DNA from: Thermoleophilaceae bacterium
GTDB lineage: Bacteria > Actinomycetota > Thermoleophilia > Solirubrobacterales > Thermoleophilaceae
DNA length: 41,901 nucleotides
NCBI GenBank assembly: GCA_030447905.1
Contig: JAUJNZ010000003.1
Span: forward strand, 84,478 to 126,378
Direction of reading: 5' to 3'
Numbering within the stretch: position 1 is the first letter of the stretch; every line of letters begins with the position of its first letter. A program made the translations under genes and the position numbers. This document shows, piece after piece, positions 1-8,801 of this stretch. Under the pieces are notes generated by a model, which was given only the letters and a program-made list of their open reading frames with translations, did not search any database and was not told the origin of the DNA.

Positions 1-99
1 TACGACATGACTGAAGGGCGAGGCGGCGTGGAGGCGATCGAGCACTACCCGACAGATCCCTCGGGTCTGCCCGAAGCACGCCGCCCGAGCCAACTTCTC

Positions 100-753
100 G
101 CGCGGCCATGCGAAGTCGCTGCTCGCGGGATGGAGGTCGATCCCGTCGTCGTCACCGCCGAGAATTTCAACTCCGCGGCCATGCGCCGAGCGATGGACGA
201 CCCAAGCAAGGTCAAGCTCTTCATCTTCACCGTCCAGGCGCTCACCAAGCCGACGACCGAAACCGGGCGCAAGACCCACAAGTCTCAGGAAGGGCTCGGC
301 CGAGCCTTCTACGAGCACCTCGACGCCCAGGACGATCTCGTGGTCTTTGCCGACGAGCACCACTGCTACTACGGCCCCGGATTCTCGGCGGCGGTGCGCG
401 ACCTCACCCCGCACGCTCTCGTCGGGCTGACGGCGACGCCCCACAAGAAGACGCCCGAGGAGCAGATCATCTACCGCTATCCGCTCGCCGCGGCGATCGC
501 CGACCACCTGGTGAAGACGCCCTTGCTCGTGGGACGCAAGGACGACCGCACCGATGCGGCGACCAAGCTCCACGACGGCGTGCGCCTGCTCGAGGCCAAG
601 CAGGAGGCGATCGCCCGCTACGTGCGCGAGACCAGCGACAAGCCGGTCAACCCGGTGATGCTCGTGATCGCGCAGAACATCGACGAGGCCGAGCAGCACG
701 CCGAGCTTCTGCGCTCGCCGGCCTTCGCCGGCGGCCGCTACGCCGAGCGCGCT
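100..753 (+). pseudogene. DEAD/DEAH-type helicase (restriction-enzyme-like) fragment
   Basis: Internal part of a superfamily 2 helicase of the type III restriction/Res-subunit kind. The translation shows a Walker B-like DEHH box (VVFADEHHCYYG, about 340-375) and, after it, a motif III-like LVGLTATPHKKTP segment (about 418-455), then helical sequence. The Walker A region should lie left of the window or is scrambled: the first 100 bases read partly in another frame. Coding sense stops near 753, where the DNA switches to an unrelated gene on the other strand (STAS). It is a truncated, non-functional piece; its partner methylase, if any, is not here. Confidence 0.6.
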
Positions 754-1042
754 AGCTGGCCGCTTCGGGCAGGGCGTCGGTCAGACCCACGAAGCCCACG
801 AGCTCGAGCAGCTCGGGCGAGGCACCAATCAACCGAACGCGAGCACCGCACCGGCGCGCCGCGAGCTGTAGGCGCGCGAGGGCCTCGACGGCTACCGCGT
901 CGGCGGCGATGCCCGCGACGCCGCAGGCCACCACTTCGACCCGGTGCTCCCCGAGCAGGGCACACACCCGGGCGTGGAGGCCGGGCAGGTCCGAGCGGGC
1001 GAGCGTCCCTGCACGTCGAGGCTCAGGGTCCTGTCGGTCGGC
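752..1042 (-). pseudogene. STAS-domain protein (anti-sigma antagonist/MlaB-like), start missing
   Basis: The reading frame from 1042 down to 752 gives a complete STAS-like alpha/beta pattern: an RSDLPGLHARVCALL helix, a strand-loop with GIAADAVAVEALARLQLAARR, then a buried strand ARVRLIGASPELLELVGFVGL typical of the last helix of STAS proteins. The family covers anti-anti-sigma factors (SpoIIAA) and MlaB; the usual phosphorylatable Ser after the second strand is not obvious (Ala-Asp here), which fits the MlaB-like or 'orphan' STAS group. No ATG lies upstream before the in-frame stop at about 1043; a GTG at 967 would cut the domain. The 3' end abuts the helicase fragment, so the locus is a junction. 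Confidence 0.6.
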
Positions 1043-1121
1043 TCACATCCGTGCGGCGAGACCTCGTCGCCACATGAGGCGGCGACGAGGTCGAGCTGGC
1101 GTGCTTGCTCGGCCGCGGTGG

Positions 1122-1529
1122 CTACGCGGCGGACGGCTCCTCCACGACGAAGACGTGGTTGCCGTCGGGGTCGCGCAGCATGAACATCAGCGGGGCGCCG
1201 GGCGTGCGCATCGGCTCCGGATCGAAGTCGATGCCGCCGATGGCGCTCAGGCGCGCGTGCTCGCCCAGCACGTCCGCCGTCTCCACACCGATGGAGCCGC
1301 CGCCGGGCTCGCCGCCCATGGGCGGATTGAGCGCCAGGCGCGCCCGCGACCGGGGCGGGGCCACCTCGAGCCAGCGCATCTCGTCGTGCTCACCGAAGCG
1401 CGTGTCGCCACGCACCTCGAAGCCGAGCTTCTCGGTATAGAAGGCGAGGGCCGCGTCCTGGTCTGCGACCGCGAACATGACCACGCCGATGTTCGAGAGG
1501 GTCGTCGGGGCTAGCGTGACACTGCTCAT
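1122..1529 (-). CDS. VOC (glyoxalase/bleomycin-resistance) family protein
   Basis: 135-residue protein with the vicinal-oxygen-chelate fold: N-terminal strand NIGVVMFAVADQDAALAFYT, a middle MRWLEVAPP segment and a C-terminal FMLRDPDGNHVFVVEE motif, which is the classical DPDGN signature of glyoxalase-like enzymes. One domain, normal family length. The start is the ATG at 1529, preceded on the coding strand by a strong GGAGGA ribosome site 8-10 bases upstream; a longer reading frame upstream belongs to the neighbouring broken YdeI gene. Such proteins bind a metal and act in detoxification or as small-molecule binders; substrate unknown. Confidence 0.85.
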   Translation of the reverse strand: MSSVTLAPTTLSNIGVVMFAVADQDAALAFYTEKLGFEVRGDTRFGEHDEMRWLEVAPPRSRARLALNPPMGGEPGGGSIGVETADVLGEHARLSAIGGIDFDPEPMRTPGAPLMFMLRDPDGNHVFVVEEPSAA

Positions 1530-1681
1530 GGCCGGTCCTCCTCCGAGGGTGTGGTCGGTCTGATCTCTAGACCGAGCGGCCACGGAAAACTCATCGCTGC
1601 GGCTGGCGAGGACGACCAGACGAGCGAGCACGGCGCGGCCGACCTGACGGGCCATGATTGATGGGCGCCGTGCGCCGGCCG

Positions 1682-1949
1682 CTACCTGCCGGTGCGTTCG
1701 CGGTGCTTGCATCCAGGCCAGCAGCAGGGCCGACGCTGGCCTTCCTCGAGCTCCTCCTGGGTCCGGCGAATGCGGCGCTCTCGCGTGACCTCCTGCTTGG
1801 CATCCTCGACCCAGCAGATGAACTCGTTGCGGGCCAAGGAGTGTTATGTCCTGCCACGCCTCGAGTGCCTTGGTGTTGACGATCAGCGCCTTGCGCAAGT
1901 CTGCAGGCAACTTGTGCAGTACCCCACCAGGCACTCGCTGGCTGCTCAT
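1682..1949 (-). pseudogene. YdeI/OmpD-associated (OmdA, PF13376-like) protein, frameshifted
   Basis: The C-terminal part of a YdeI/OmdA-family protein is visible in two frames: GVLHKLPADLRKALIVNTKA then EAWQDIT in one frame, and LARNEFICWVEDAKQEVTRE with RRIRRTQEELEEGQRRPCCW in the next, ending at a TAG at 1682. The shift lies near 1845 and is one extra base. The conserved LPxDLRKAL, WxxxTPLARNEFICWVEDAK and RRPCCWPGCxHR blocks are the hallmark of the family, which is linked to peptide/bacteriocin protection in some hosts. A sequencing slip would restore a complete short protein. Confidence 0.65.
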
Positions 1950-2216
1950 GGGCCAGACGGTAGCGAGCCGGAGCAGGCGAGCTGGCTTCACCATCGACAC
2001 GCGTCTCGGGCCAGCTGAGGCCGGAGCCGCGGCTGCTCCTCACGCTCAAACTCGCCGACGAAGACGATCTTTGCGGCGCGGGGTCCGACGGAGAGGGAGG
2101 CCAGGTCGCTCTCCCAAGCCTGTCAGAACGTTGGTCGCCACCTCCCGGGGCGCGGCGCTACCCCTTTCTCTGCACTGGCCGAGAGGCGGGCGTCCGGAAT
2201 GAGGCTTGACATGGCG
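1950..2216. other. Stretch without recognisable gene
   Basis: No convincing start, ribosome site or protein family is seen on either strand. A leftward frame has a weakly protein-like segment (ASLSVGPRAAKIVFVGEFE) but no start. It separates the YdeI fragment from the acetolactate decarboxylase pieces. Confidence 0.3.
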
Positions 2217-2583
2217 AGATGGTCGCCCTCGACGGCCGTTTCTACCGCGGCGACATCGACGGACGGATCACCGAGATCGGTCCCGAGGCGCTGACCCCGT
2301 CGCGGTCGTCGTTCCATTCGCCCCGACCGTCGAGTTGTCACTCGACGCGCCGCTCGACCAATCGGACCTGCTCCTCGAGCTCGACCGTGCGTTGACTTGG
2401 GGGCACCGTCGCGTGCGCCGTGCGCATCGACGGCGACTTCGAGCTGGTTCGCGCGCGCTCGGTGCCGCGCCAGCACCCGCCCTCAAGCCGCTCACCGAGG
2501 TCGTCGCCGAGCAGCACGTGTTCGAGACGCAGGACGTGCGCGGCAGCCTCGTCGGCTTCCGGTTCCCCGAGTACAACTCGGCA
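2217..2583 (+). pseudogene. alsD: Alpha-acetolactate decarboxylase, middle part, several frameshifts
   Basis: Rightward sequence encodes the central region of acetolactate decarboxylase (acetoin synthesis: acetolactate to acetoin + CO2). Segments in three frames: EMVALDGRFYRGDIDGRITE, then VAVVVPFAPTVELSLDAPLD, then GTVACAVRIDGDFELVRARS, then PLTEVVAEQHVFETQDVRGS with LVGFRFPEYN. These match the order of the family. The metal-binding His-rich C-terminus (YHxHF) that should follow FRFPEY is absent: the DNA instead turns into the N-terminus of the same gene on the opposite strand at about 2568-2583. At least three one-base shifts interrupt it. Confidence 0.75.
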
Positions 2584-2729
2584 AAGGTGACGTCGCCGTC
2601 GTAGGCTCCCTCCAGCAGCGCGCCGATCGTCGAGGCTTGGAAGAGCACGTGGGGCTCGTGCTCGGGCGCGAGCTGTGCGTGGTGGATCGTCTGGACGTGC
2701 AGGGCGCGCGCTAGGCGCTCATCGATCAC
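2568..2729 (-). pseudogene. alsD: Alpha-acetolactate decarboxylase, N-terminal part, opposite strand
   Basis: Leftward frame starting at GTG 2729 encodes the beginning of the same enzyme: VIDERLARALHVQ, then EPHVLFQASTIGALLEGAYD and GDVTFAELY. In an intact gene the next residues would be the GDFGLGTF block followed by DGEMVALDGRFY, i.e. the part found on the plus strand at 2217. The two halves therefore meet tail to tail, sharing the bases around 2569-2583. This is an inversion junction inside one gene. Confidence 0.75.
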
Positions 2730-2890
2730 GGCGCCGAGTGTGCCAGCTGGGGATCTGCGCCCGTGGGAAGGGGGCGCAGCGAAGAGAAAACCCCGTCTCG
2801 GTCCAGAAGGAGAAGGGAGCGAGGCAGGCGCTCATGAAAAGGGTGCCAGTGGGTAGGTTCAGACGACGGAACAACGAGGGAGGAAACGCA

Positions 2891-3070
2891 ATGAGCATGT
2901 TGAGACAGGTCATGAACCGCTTCGCCGGAGGCGCCGGCGGACCTCGGGGCCGCGGTGCCCCGCGGGGAGGGACCCCCGGCCGCGGTGCCCCTCGGGGTGG
3001 CGCAGGGCGGGGCTCGACTGGAGCCCGCGTCGGCGCCATGGCCGAGAAGTTCCTCCGCGGCCGCCGTTAG
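2891..3070 (+). CDS. Small Gly/Arg-rich protein, 59 residues
   Basis: Short protein beginning MSMLRQVMNRFAGG, with a central low-complexity run of GRGAPRGGTPGRGAPRGG repeats and a tail AMAEKFLRGRR. The ATG at 2891 is preceded by GAGGGAGG, a good ribosome site, which is why this start is preferred over longer frames. The basic GR-rich middle suggests nucleic-acid or membrane contact, but no family is recognised. Similar short basic proteins (6620-6814) occur nearby. Confidence 0.6.
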   Translation: MSMLRQVMNRFAGGAGGPRGRGAPRGGTPGRGAPRGGAGRGSTGARVGAMAEKFLRGRR

Positions 3071-3179
3071 GCGCCGCTCCCCTCTCGGGAGGAAGACGCT
3101 CGTCAGCTTCGTCGGCGGCCCGCCATCGGCCGACGCGGACACGGCTCAGGCGGTCGGCGTGTGACGCCGCTGGGTCACG
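3071..3179. other. Junction region upstream of IS21 fragment
   Basis: No gene or site recognised; it joins the small GR-rich gene to transposase debris. Confidence 0.3.
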
Positions 3180-3425
3180 CGGATCGCGCCGGACCCATAC
3201 CTGTGCTTTGACACCAACGACTACTCGCTCGATCCGCGCCTCGTCGGCCGCCGCGTCGAGGTCAAGGTCACCCAACGCGAGGTCATGGCCGCCGCTCTCG
3301 ACACCGGCGAGCTCGCCTGTCGCCATCGACGCAGCTTCGCCAAGCACCGCACGGTTACCGCGCTCGAGCACGCACGCCGCGCGCTCGCTCAGATCGCCGA
3401 ACGAGCCAGCAAGCACATCGGGAAG
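3180..3425 (+). pseudogene. IS21-family transposase IstA, C-terminal fragment
   Basis: Frame from 3180 reads PDPYLCFDTNDYSLDPRLVG, RRVEVKVTQREVMAAALDTG, then HRRSFAKHRTVTALEHARR. This is the post-catalytic 'Mu transposase C-terminal' beta-barrel of IstA: (N)xYSxxPxLVGRxVxV, then 'xxHxRSFxKHRTVTxxEHxR'. The DDE catalytic domain and the IstB helper are missing. Merges in frame with a different protein fragment at about 3430. A second, distinct IstA tail lies at 10880-11177. Confidence 0.7.
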
Positions 3426-3429
3426 GCTC

Positions 3430-3563
3430 CTGGAAGTTCGCCGACGAACCGCAGACTCGAGGGTCGGGCCGTGTTCATCGGTCATGGCCGTTCCCCCTGT
3501 GGTGCGAGCTCAAAGACTTCATCCAGGATAGAGCCGGCCTCCCGTGGGAGCGATGCCGAAGGG
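3430..3563 (+). pseudogene. TIR-like nucleotide-binding protein fragment (PF10137-like)
   Basis: The sequence reads RAVFIGHGRSP in one frame and, after a one-base shift near 3500, LWCELKDFIQDRAGLPWER. The VFIGHGRSxxWxELKDFIxDRLGLPW signature is that of predicted nucleotide-binding proteins with a TIR-like fold, which occur in defence systems as NAD-degrading or nucleotide-sensing effectors. Only the first strand/helix region is present. Family call is by motif recognition; a short fragment could mislead. Confidence 0.5.
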
Positions 3564-3764
3564 GGCGAGGGCCGCGTCGCCTTCCACCCCGCCGGCAACC
3601 TCGTCGTCGGCGAGTGGGCTGATTCCGTCAACAGTGAGGCCAAGTGGCAGGTGCCCCGCAACGCCGACGGCTCCTGCAAGTTCGCACCCGGCCAGTCCTA
3701 CGAGTGGCGAGCCATCGCCCATGACGGGCGCGACTACTCGGCCTGGAGTGAGCGGCGGGGGTAG
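3564..3764 (+). other. Open frame of unknown nature (C-terminal tail)
   Basis: In-frame sequence with protein-like composition: VAFHPAGNLVVGEWADSVNS, then KFAPGQSYEWRAIAHDGRDY, ending in a stop at 3764. The Tyr/Trp-rich, Gly-containing strands look like the end of a secreted or fibronectin-III-type beta-sandwich ('SYEWRAxAxDGxxYSxWS'). No start is present, so it would be a 3' fragment. Confidence 0.35.
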
Positions 3765-3802
3765 CCCGGAGAGCGGGCCTGCTTCTGAGGGGTCTGACAC
3801 GC

Positions 3803-4171
3803 TCAGCGCCTCGGCCGGCGAGGGCGGTGCTCTGCCTCCTCGGGCAGCGCCTTGGCGATGTCGAGGTCGAGCGCGAGCTCGCCGATCTTGCGCTCGGCCT
3901 CGGCCAGGCGGCGATCCTCCTCCGGCCGTGGCCTGGCCTTGAGGCCCTCACGGCCGGCGGCCAGGAACTCCTCCCGCTAGGCGGCGATCCGCCCCGCCGG
4001 CTGGCCGGTCTCCCTGGCCAGCAGGTCGAGCGTGTCACCGCGCAAGAGCCGCAGGACCACCTCCTCCTTGCGCCGTGCGCTCCAGCGCACCTCGCGGCTC
4101 GCCTCCGGCTCACCGCTCGGCGCGCCGGAGCCCCGATCCTTCTCCATCCCGGCCTCCATGACTCCCGACAT
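3803..4171 (-). pseudogene. IS3-type OrfA transposase with in-frame amber codon
   Basis: 123-codon frame, MSGVMEAGMEKDRGS start, HTH region VRWSARRKEEVVLRLLRGDT with LDLLARETGQPAGRIAA, then a TAG at 3977-3979 exactly where a Trp codon is expected (AAWREEFLAAG), then continued sense REEFLAAGREGLKARPRPEE and an amphipathic ERKIGELALDLDIAKAL leucine-zipper-like end, TGA at 3803. So one base change has split an otherwise complete OrfA (DNA-binding subunit). Its OrfB partner may be the fragment at 5405-5590. Confidence 0.65.
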
Positions 4172-4278
4172 CGTGACCTCCTCGGTCGAATCGGGTGTTC
4201 GGTCGGAACCGGGTGCGGAGGAATCCTACCGCGATTAAGCATGCGGAAACCTTCAATGATCTCGTATATACTACTCCT

Positions 4279-5116
4279 GTGAATTCTGAAAAGGTAATCG
4301 CATACTACGACTACACCGTCCCTTTCTATAAGGTGTATTGGCATGGCAAGACAAACGCTCTCCACTACGGTTTATGGGACGAGGATACAAGGACTATTCG
4401 GGAAGCGCTTCTCAATGAAAACCGGGTCCTTGCAGAACTAGCTCGCATTGCTCCGCACGAGAGCATACTTGATGCCGGATGCGGAGTAGGAGGGAGCGCG
4501 CTCTGGCTTGCAGAACATGCTGGTGCAAACGTTACCGGCATTACACTGTCGCAGAGGCAAAAAGAAAAAGCCGAGAAGTATGCGAGACAAAGAAACCTCG
4601 CGTCCCGAACGAGTTTTTCCGTGAGGGATTTCCTGGATACCGGTTTTCCGAACAATACGTTCGATGTAGTCTGGACTATCGAAAGCGTCTGTCATGCAGA
4701 AGATAAGAGCGCGTTTCTTTAAAGAATCGTATCGGATTCTCAAGCCCGGGGGCCGGATCATTATGGCGGATGGATTCCTTAAGAGGGCTCCTCAGAACGG
4801 AAAGGAGGAACAAGCATACCGGACATGCCTCAGAGGATTCGTATTGCCAAATTTGGCGCTCACCGAAGCATTTCAATCTTCGCTTGCTGAAACGGGGTTT
4901 CGGAATGTCCGGGGATGGGACAAGACACAGAGTATTTTACCGTCGTCGCGCCGCATGCTTCGTCTTAGTATCGGGTTGTATCCGCTCCACTTCATCCTGA
5001 GCACGCTTCATATCGTGCCCGCGTTCATCATGGAGACCATCAGGACGGGCCTGGTACAATACTCGTTTTTTAGCAATGGTCCGGGCGCGTATTTCATTTT
5101 CTATGGGGAAAAATAA
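4279..5116 (+). pseudogene. SAM-dependent methyltransferase (UbiE/tocopherol-methyltransferase-like), one frameshift, low-GC
   Basis: Class I methyltransferase with motif I ESILDAGCGVGGSALWLAE, motif post-I ANVTGITLSQRQKEKA, motif II NTFDVVWTIESVCHAED and motif III FKESYRILKPGGRIIMADGF, followed by a lid/C-terminal region ending FFSNGPGAYFIFYGEK. The frame changes once near 4710-4722 (AEDKSAFL to FFKESYR). Total about 275 residues, normal for the gamma-tocopherol/sarcosine methyltransferase-like group acting on small lipids or quinones. The start is uncertain: GTG 4279 (VNSEKVIAYYDYT) fits the family, but an in-frame codon at 4195 is also open. GC and codon use are far lower than neighbours, so it is probably imported from a distant phylum. 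Confidence 0.75.
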
Positions 5117-5590
<474 letters not shown>

Positions 5591-5994
5591 GCCGCCGGAA
5601 GCGCCCACGCTCGCTCGCCAGTCCTTGAAGGCCGCTCTCGAGCGCCTCGGGCGCCTCCGGTTCGGCGACGACGGCCGCGTCGATCTCAGCCGTCTCGCCA
5701 GTGGTCGCCAGCGCGGTCGGCGCCAGCGCCAGCGCTGCGACCGTGACGGCGGCCGAAGCGAGCAGCTAGTCCCGCGTCCTCGCCTATCCGCGGCGAGGCA
5801 TGGTGGCGTTGGTCCGCGACCCGCCCACCCCGACCTCGTCGTGGAGACCCTGGACCACGTCGACCTCGAGGCGCTCGCGAGGGCCGCCTGGCCAAGCGGT
5901 CCTGGTAACGTCACCAGTCCCGATCGCTCGTCAGGTCTTTGCTCTCTTCCTCTCGCGCGAACTCCCACCCGAGGGATGGAAAGGCAGGACGAAG
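5591..5994. other. No confident gene
   Basis: Open frames exist on both strands because of the high GC, but none has a start with ribosome site or a recognisable domain. Short protein-like pieces (PDLVVETLDHVDLEALARAAW, rightward, about 5830-5895) have no family assignment. Confidence 0.3.
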
Positions 5995-6492
5995 ATGGCG
6001 AGCAATTTGCATCGCAAGGCAGTTGAGCGCTTGCAAGGAGCCCGCCGCGAGCAAGATCGATTGGGCGACGAGTACAGGGCGGCTAAGGGCACGTCAAGCG
6101 AGCTGGGGGCGCGCGCGGAGCTCCAGGGTGCTTGCGAGGAGGCAGCTGCCCGCAGTCGCTGGCTTGAGTGGGTCGAGTCGGACGGCCCGCCCGTGGGATC
6201 GGGCCGGAGTCGCGCAAGCGCTCGGATCGAGGTGAGCGTTGAGTCGGACGGCCACGGTTCCCGCGCCGGGGACGAGCGAGCCCGCGACTCCCACCTGCTC
6301 GATCTACAGATGCGGGCGCGCTACCACCGCGACCGCCATCGCCTCTATGCCGCCCGGTTGGGTGGCTCGCGGCCGACGAGCTTGAGGAAACTGGAGGAGC
6401 TCAAGCGGGCGCGCGAGCTCGCCGAAGGGAGCCTTCGCCGCTTCGAGGCGGATCGGAAGGAAGCGTCGGCGAAGGCAGATCGAAAGGGTTGA
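5995..6492 (+). CDS. Hypothetical helical protein, 165 residues
   Basis: ATG at 5995 preceded by a GGACGAAG ribosome-site-like run. The protein is almost entirely charged helix: MASNLHRKAVERLQGARREQ at the start, an Arg/Glu-rich middle with two VESDG boxes, and a C-terminal coiled-coil-like ERLEELKRARELAEGSLRRF-type region (KLEELKRARELAEGSLRRF). No signal peptide or membrane segment, no family recognised. Probably a cytosolic coiled-coil protein; codon use is like its neighbours. Confidence 0.55.
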   Translation: MASNLHRKAVERLQGARREQDRLGDEYRAAKGTSSELGARAELQGACEEAAARSRWLEWVESDGPPVGSGRSRASARIEVSVESDGHGSRAGDERARDSHLLDLQMRARYHRDRHRLYAARLGGSRPTSLRKLEELKRARELAEGSLRRFEADRKEASAKADRKG

Positions 6493-6619
6493 GAGCCCTC
6501 GAAGAAGCTCCGAGCAGGGCGAGGTCGAACCGCCGGCCCGCGGTGCGCCCCTCACGGTTACCCCCGCTTGATCGCGGGAACCTTGCAGCGGTCAACAACA
6601 AACTCAGGAGGATGCACTG

Positions 6620-6814
6620 ATGGCTGGACTGATGAGCAAGGTCGCGCGCTTAGCGCGGAGCCCGCAGGGGCGCAAGCTCGCCGAGCGTGCCAAGCGGGCG
6701 TCGGCGGACCCGAGGAACCGGCATAAGATCGAGCAGCTGCGCGGCCGGATCTCGCAAGCGCCCGTAGAGCCGCATCGAGCCCGAGGTCGCAGAGCTCGAG
6801 GCCGGTACGAGTGA
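6620..6814 (+). CDS. Small basic protein, 64 residues
   Basis: MAGLMSKVARLARSPQGRKL at the N-terminus followed by AERAKRASADPRNRHKIEQL and an Arg-rich tail. The ATG has an excellent AGGAGG ribosome site 8 bases upstream (about 6607-6612). The AxxPxxRxKIxxLRxR pattern recurs in short actinobacterial proteins of unknown role. The last 20 residues look out of frame with the natural end (a one-base slip after RGRISQ is possible). Confidence 0.6.
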   Translation: MAGLMSKVARLARSPQGRKLAERAKRASADPRNRHKIEQLRGRISQAPVEPHRARGRRARGRYE

Positions 6815-7095
6815 ACGACCCGACGTTCCCCTCCTGCAAGTACTCGAGGTTCGCACGGGCGCTCCTCAGCTCGCCGGCGCGGGCGCGTCACAGTATCGCG
6901 AGCACGCGCGTCGAATTCCGCACCCTCGACCCCACAGCCTCGACGATTGGAACCGCGATTCAGCGACACGGCCGCCCTCTTCTACGCCGCCCGCTGCGCG
7001 CGCAGCCATCGCAGTAGACGCGCGCACGACGCCTGGGACGCGTTTACGCTCGACACCTGAGGGAACTCGCTCTCCGATCCCAAGAGAGGAAAGCG
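6815..7095. other. Intergenic, no gene recognised
   Basis: No family is identified on either strand. The last bases (7083-7092) contain the GAGAGGAAAG ribosome site of the next gene. Confidence 0.3.
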
Positions 7096-7347
7096 ATGGA
7101 GGCGAGCATGAGTCCCGAAGGCGACGTTACACGGCAGGAGTTCGAAGAGCTGAAGCAGACCCAAGCGGTTCAAGCCGCCACCCAGGCGGGGGCACAGGCG
7201 ACACAGGCAGCCACGCAGGCCGGTCAGGCAGCCACGGAGGCGGCAGGGCTCGCAGGGATGGGAGCCGCCGTTGGGGCCGGTGCGGCCGGGCTGATCGTGG
7301 GCATCTTTCTAGGGCTCGCGATAGCCAACGCCCAGCACCACCACTAA
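7096..7347 (+). CDS. Small Ala/Gln/Thr-repeat membrane protein, 83 residues
   Basis: Begins MEASMSPEGDVTRQEFEELK, followed by near-perfect AATQAGAQATQ-type heptad-like repeats (residues 31-55) and one C-terminal membrane segment AAVGAGAAGLIVGIFLGLAI, ending in a HHH tail. A GAGAGGAAAG ribosome site precedes the ATG. The architecture, a soluble coiled-coil-like repeat plus a single glycine-zipper transmembrane helix, suggests a small membrane-anchored or oligomerising protein. No named family is recognised. Confidence 0.65.
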   Translation: MEASMSPEGDVTRQEFEELKQTQAVQAATQAGAQATQAATQAGQAATEAAGLAGMGAAVGAGAAGLIVGIFLGLAIANAQHHH

Positions 7348-7454
7348 GCTACGGCGCCGATCCGAAGAAGGGAGCCTGCTCCTCGACGACACCGGGAGCG
7401 GTCAAAGTGGTTGCCGAGTGGTAGCGAGCAGGGTGACGCGAGCGGGGGCGGGCA
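7348..7454. other. Convergent intergenic gap
   Basis: Lies between the rightward small membrane protein and the leftward sigma-factor fragment. No clear hairpin with a T-run was found. Confidence 0.3.
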
Positions 7455-7788
7455 CTATCCGCCGGGGCGGGAGAGCGCCCGGGCGATCGCTTGGCGGATC
7501 CGGCGACTTGCGTCGGTTGAGAACCGGAAGCCTTTGCGGTAGTCGAACTCCTCAGCGGCGCGAACCAGCCCGCGAGTGCCCGCGTCGATCAGATCCGGCA
7601 GCGACAGGCCTTCGCCGCGGTATTCCTCGGCGATCGGGAGGACCAACCGCAGGTTCGACTCCACCATCTCGCTTGGCGTCGGGATCGCCGCGCTCGATGC
7701 TCTTTGCCAGCTCTACCTCCTCTTGCGCAGTGAGCCGCCGTGTCGCTCGGGCTCGCTGAAGGAAGGACTCAAGATCCTCATCCGTCAT
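7455..7788 (-). pseudogene. Sigma-70 family factor, regions 1.2-2.4 only, frameshifted
   Basis: MTDEDLESFLQRARATRRLT then AQEEVELAKSIERGDPDAKR correspond to region 1.2; after a one- or two-base slip near 7670 the frame continues EMVESNLRLVLPIAEEYRGE and GLSLPDLIDAGTRGLVRAAE, then FDYRKGFRFSTDASRRIRQA (regions 2.1-2.4, core-binding and -10 recognition). The usual ATWWIRQAI is ASRRIRQAI here. Regions 3 and 4 are missing: the frame ends SRPGG-stop at 7455. Its ATG overlaps the stop of the upstream ClpN gene (ATGA), implying an operon. As drawn it could not recognise a -35 element. Confidence 0.7.
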
Positions 7789-8281
7789 GTCCGCCGTGAG
7801 CGCGATGGGCTCCCCGGGCTCGTGCTGTCCTGCCGTCTGGTGTCCGCCCGCTTCGGGAGCGTGCGGAGGACCTCGTTGCGGATCTTCTGCGAGTCCGCGT
7901 GAAGTCGAGCAGCGCGGACTTGGCCGTACCTTCGTCCTCTCTCACGAGGCCGAGGAGGATGTGCTCGGTGCCGATGCAGTCGCGGCCGAGCGCGAGCGCT
8001 TCGCGCAGCGCGAGCTCGAGCATGCGCTTGGCGCGCGGCGTGAACGGTGTCTGGCCGCTGGATGTCCGTTCGCCCGCCGCGATTCTGCGTAGGACGCCTG
8101 TCCGGGCTTGCTCGAGGGTGACGCCGAGCGCTTCAAGTGCGCGTCCGGCGAGTCCTTCGCGCTCGCGCAACAGGCCGAGCAGGATGTGCTCGCTCCCGAT
8201 GTGGTCGTGCCCGAGCTCGCTGGACTCGCGTTCGGCCAGGACGATGACCTGCCTGGCCCGTTCTGTGAAGCGCTCGAACAT
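7785..8281 (-). CDS. ClpN-repeat protein B (ClpC N-domain-like), 3' frameshift
   Basis: MFERFTERARQVIVLAERES start, then SEHILLGLLREREGLAGRAL (first Clp-N repeat) and, after TSSGQTPFTPRAKRMLELAL, GTEHILLGLVREDEGTAKSA (second repeat). This is the adaptor-binding N-domain of ClpC without any ATPase domain. A one-base deletion after ALLDF near 7905 moves the last ~38 residues to another frame (KIRNEVLRTLPKRAD, TGA at 7785). There is no stop between the upstream ClpN gene and this ATG: the two read through in frame, so they may form one four-repeat protein. Stop overlaps the sigma fragment's start. Confidence 0.75.
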
Positions 8282-8763
8282 GCCGCCTTTCCCTGGGGCC
8301 TCCCCGCTCACGCGGATGGGCTGCGGTCGGCCGCCGGGGCCGCCGAGCGTGCGGATGACCTGGGTGCGGATCTTCTCGGAGTCGGCGTCGAAGTGGAGCA
8401 GGACGCGGGCGGCGACAGAATCGGTCTCGCGCGCGAGACCGAGCAGGAGGTGCTCTGTGCCGATGTAGTTGTGGCCCAGCAAGAGCGCCTCGCGCAGCGC
8501 GAGCTCGAGCAGTTTCTTCGTGTTCGGCGTGAACGGGATTTGCCCCGAGGAAGCTCCGCGCCGGCGCCCACGTCCGCACGACCTCGCTCGACGGTGATGT
8601 CGAGCGATTCGAGCACGCGCCCAGCGATATCGATACCTTCTTCCTCGCGCAGGAGTCCGAGCAGGATGTGCTCGGAGTCGATCTGGCGGTGTTTCAGGCT
8701 GCGGGCCTCTTCATGCGCGAGGACGACGACCTGCCGCGCCCGTTCAGTGAAACGCTCGAACAT
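8282..8763 (-). CDS. ClpN-repeat protein A (ClpC N-domain-like), one frameshift
   Basis: Starts MFERFTERARQVVVLAHEEA at 8763; first repeat HRQIDSEHILLGLLREEEGI, DIAGRVLESLDITVERGRAD; after a frame change near 8530 the second repeat IPFTPNTKKLLELALREALL with NYIGTEHLLLGLARETDSVA and VLLHFDADSEKIRTQVIRTL. These match the double Clp repeat of ClpC, with no AAA+ module. Stand-alone ClpN proteins can hold substrates or adaptors or modulate ClpC. Thirty-eight bases downstream of a small gene on the same strand, hence likely one transcript: small protein, ClpN-A, ClpN-B, sigma. Confidence 0.7.
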
Positions 8764-8801
8764 CCCCGCGGACGCGTGCGTCTCGGCACGCTTTCGCTCA
8801 G

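Noticed and set aside
7348-7454. Bidirectional terminator between convergent genes
   Set aside because: No GC-rich stem followed by a T-run was seen.
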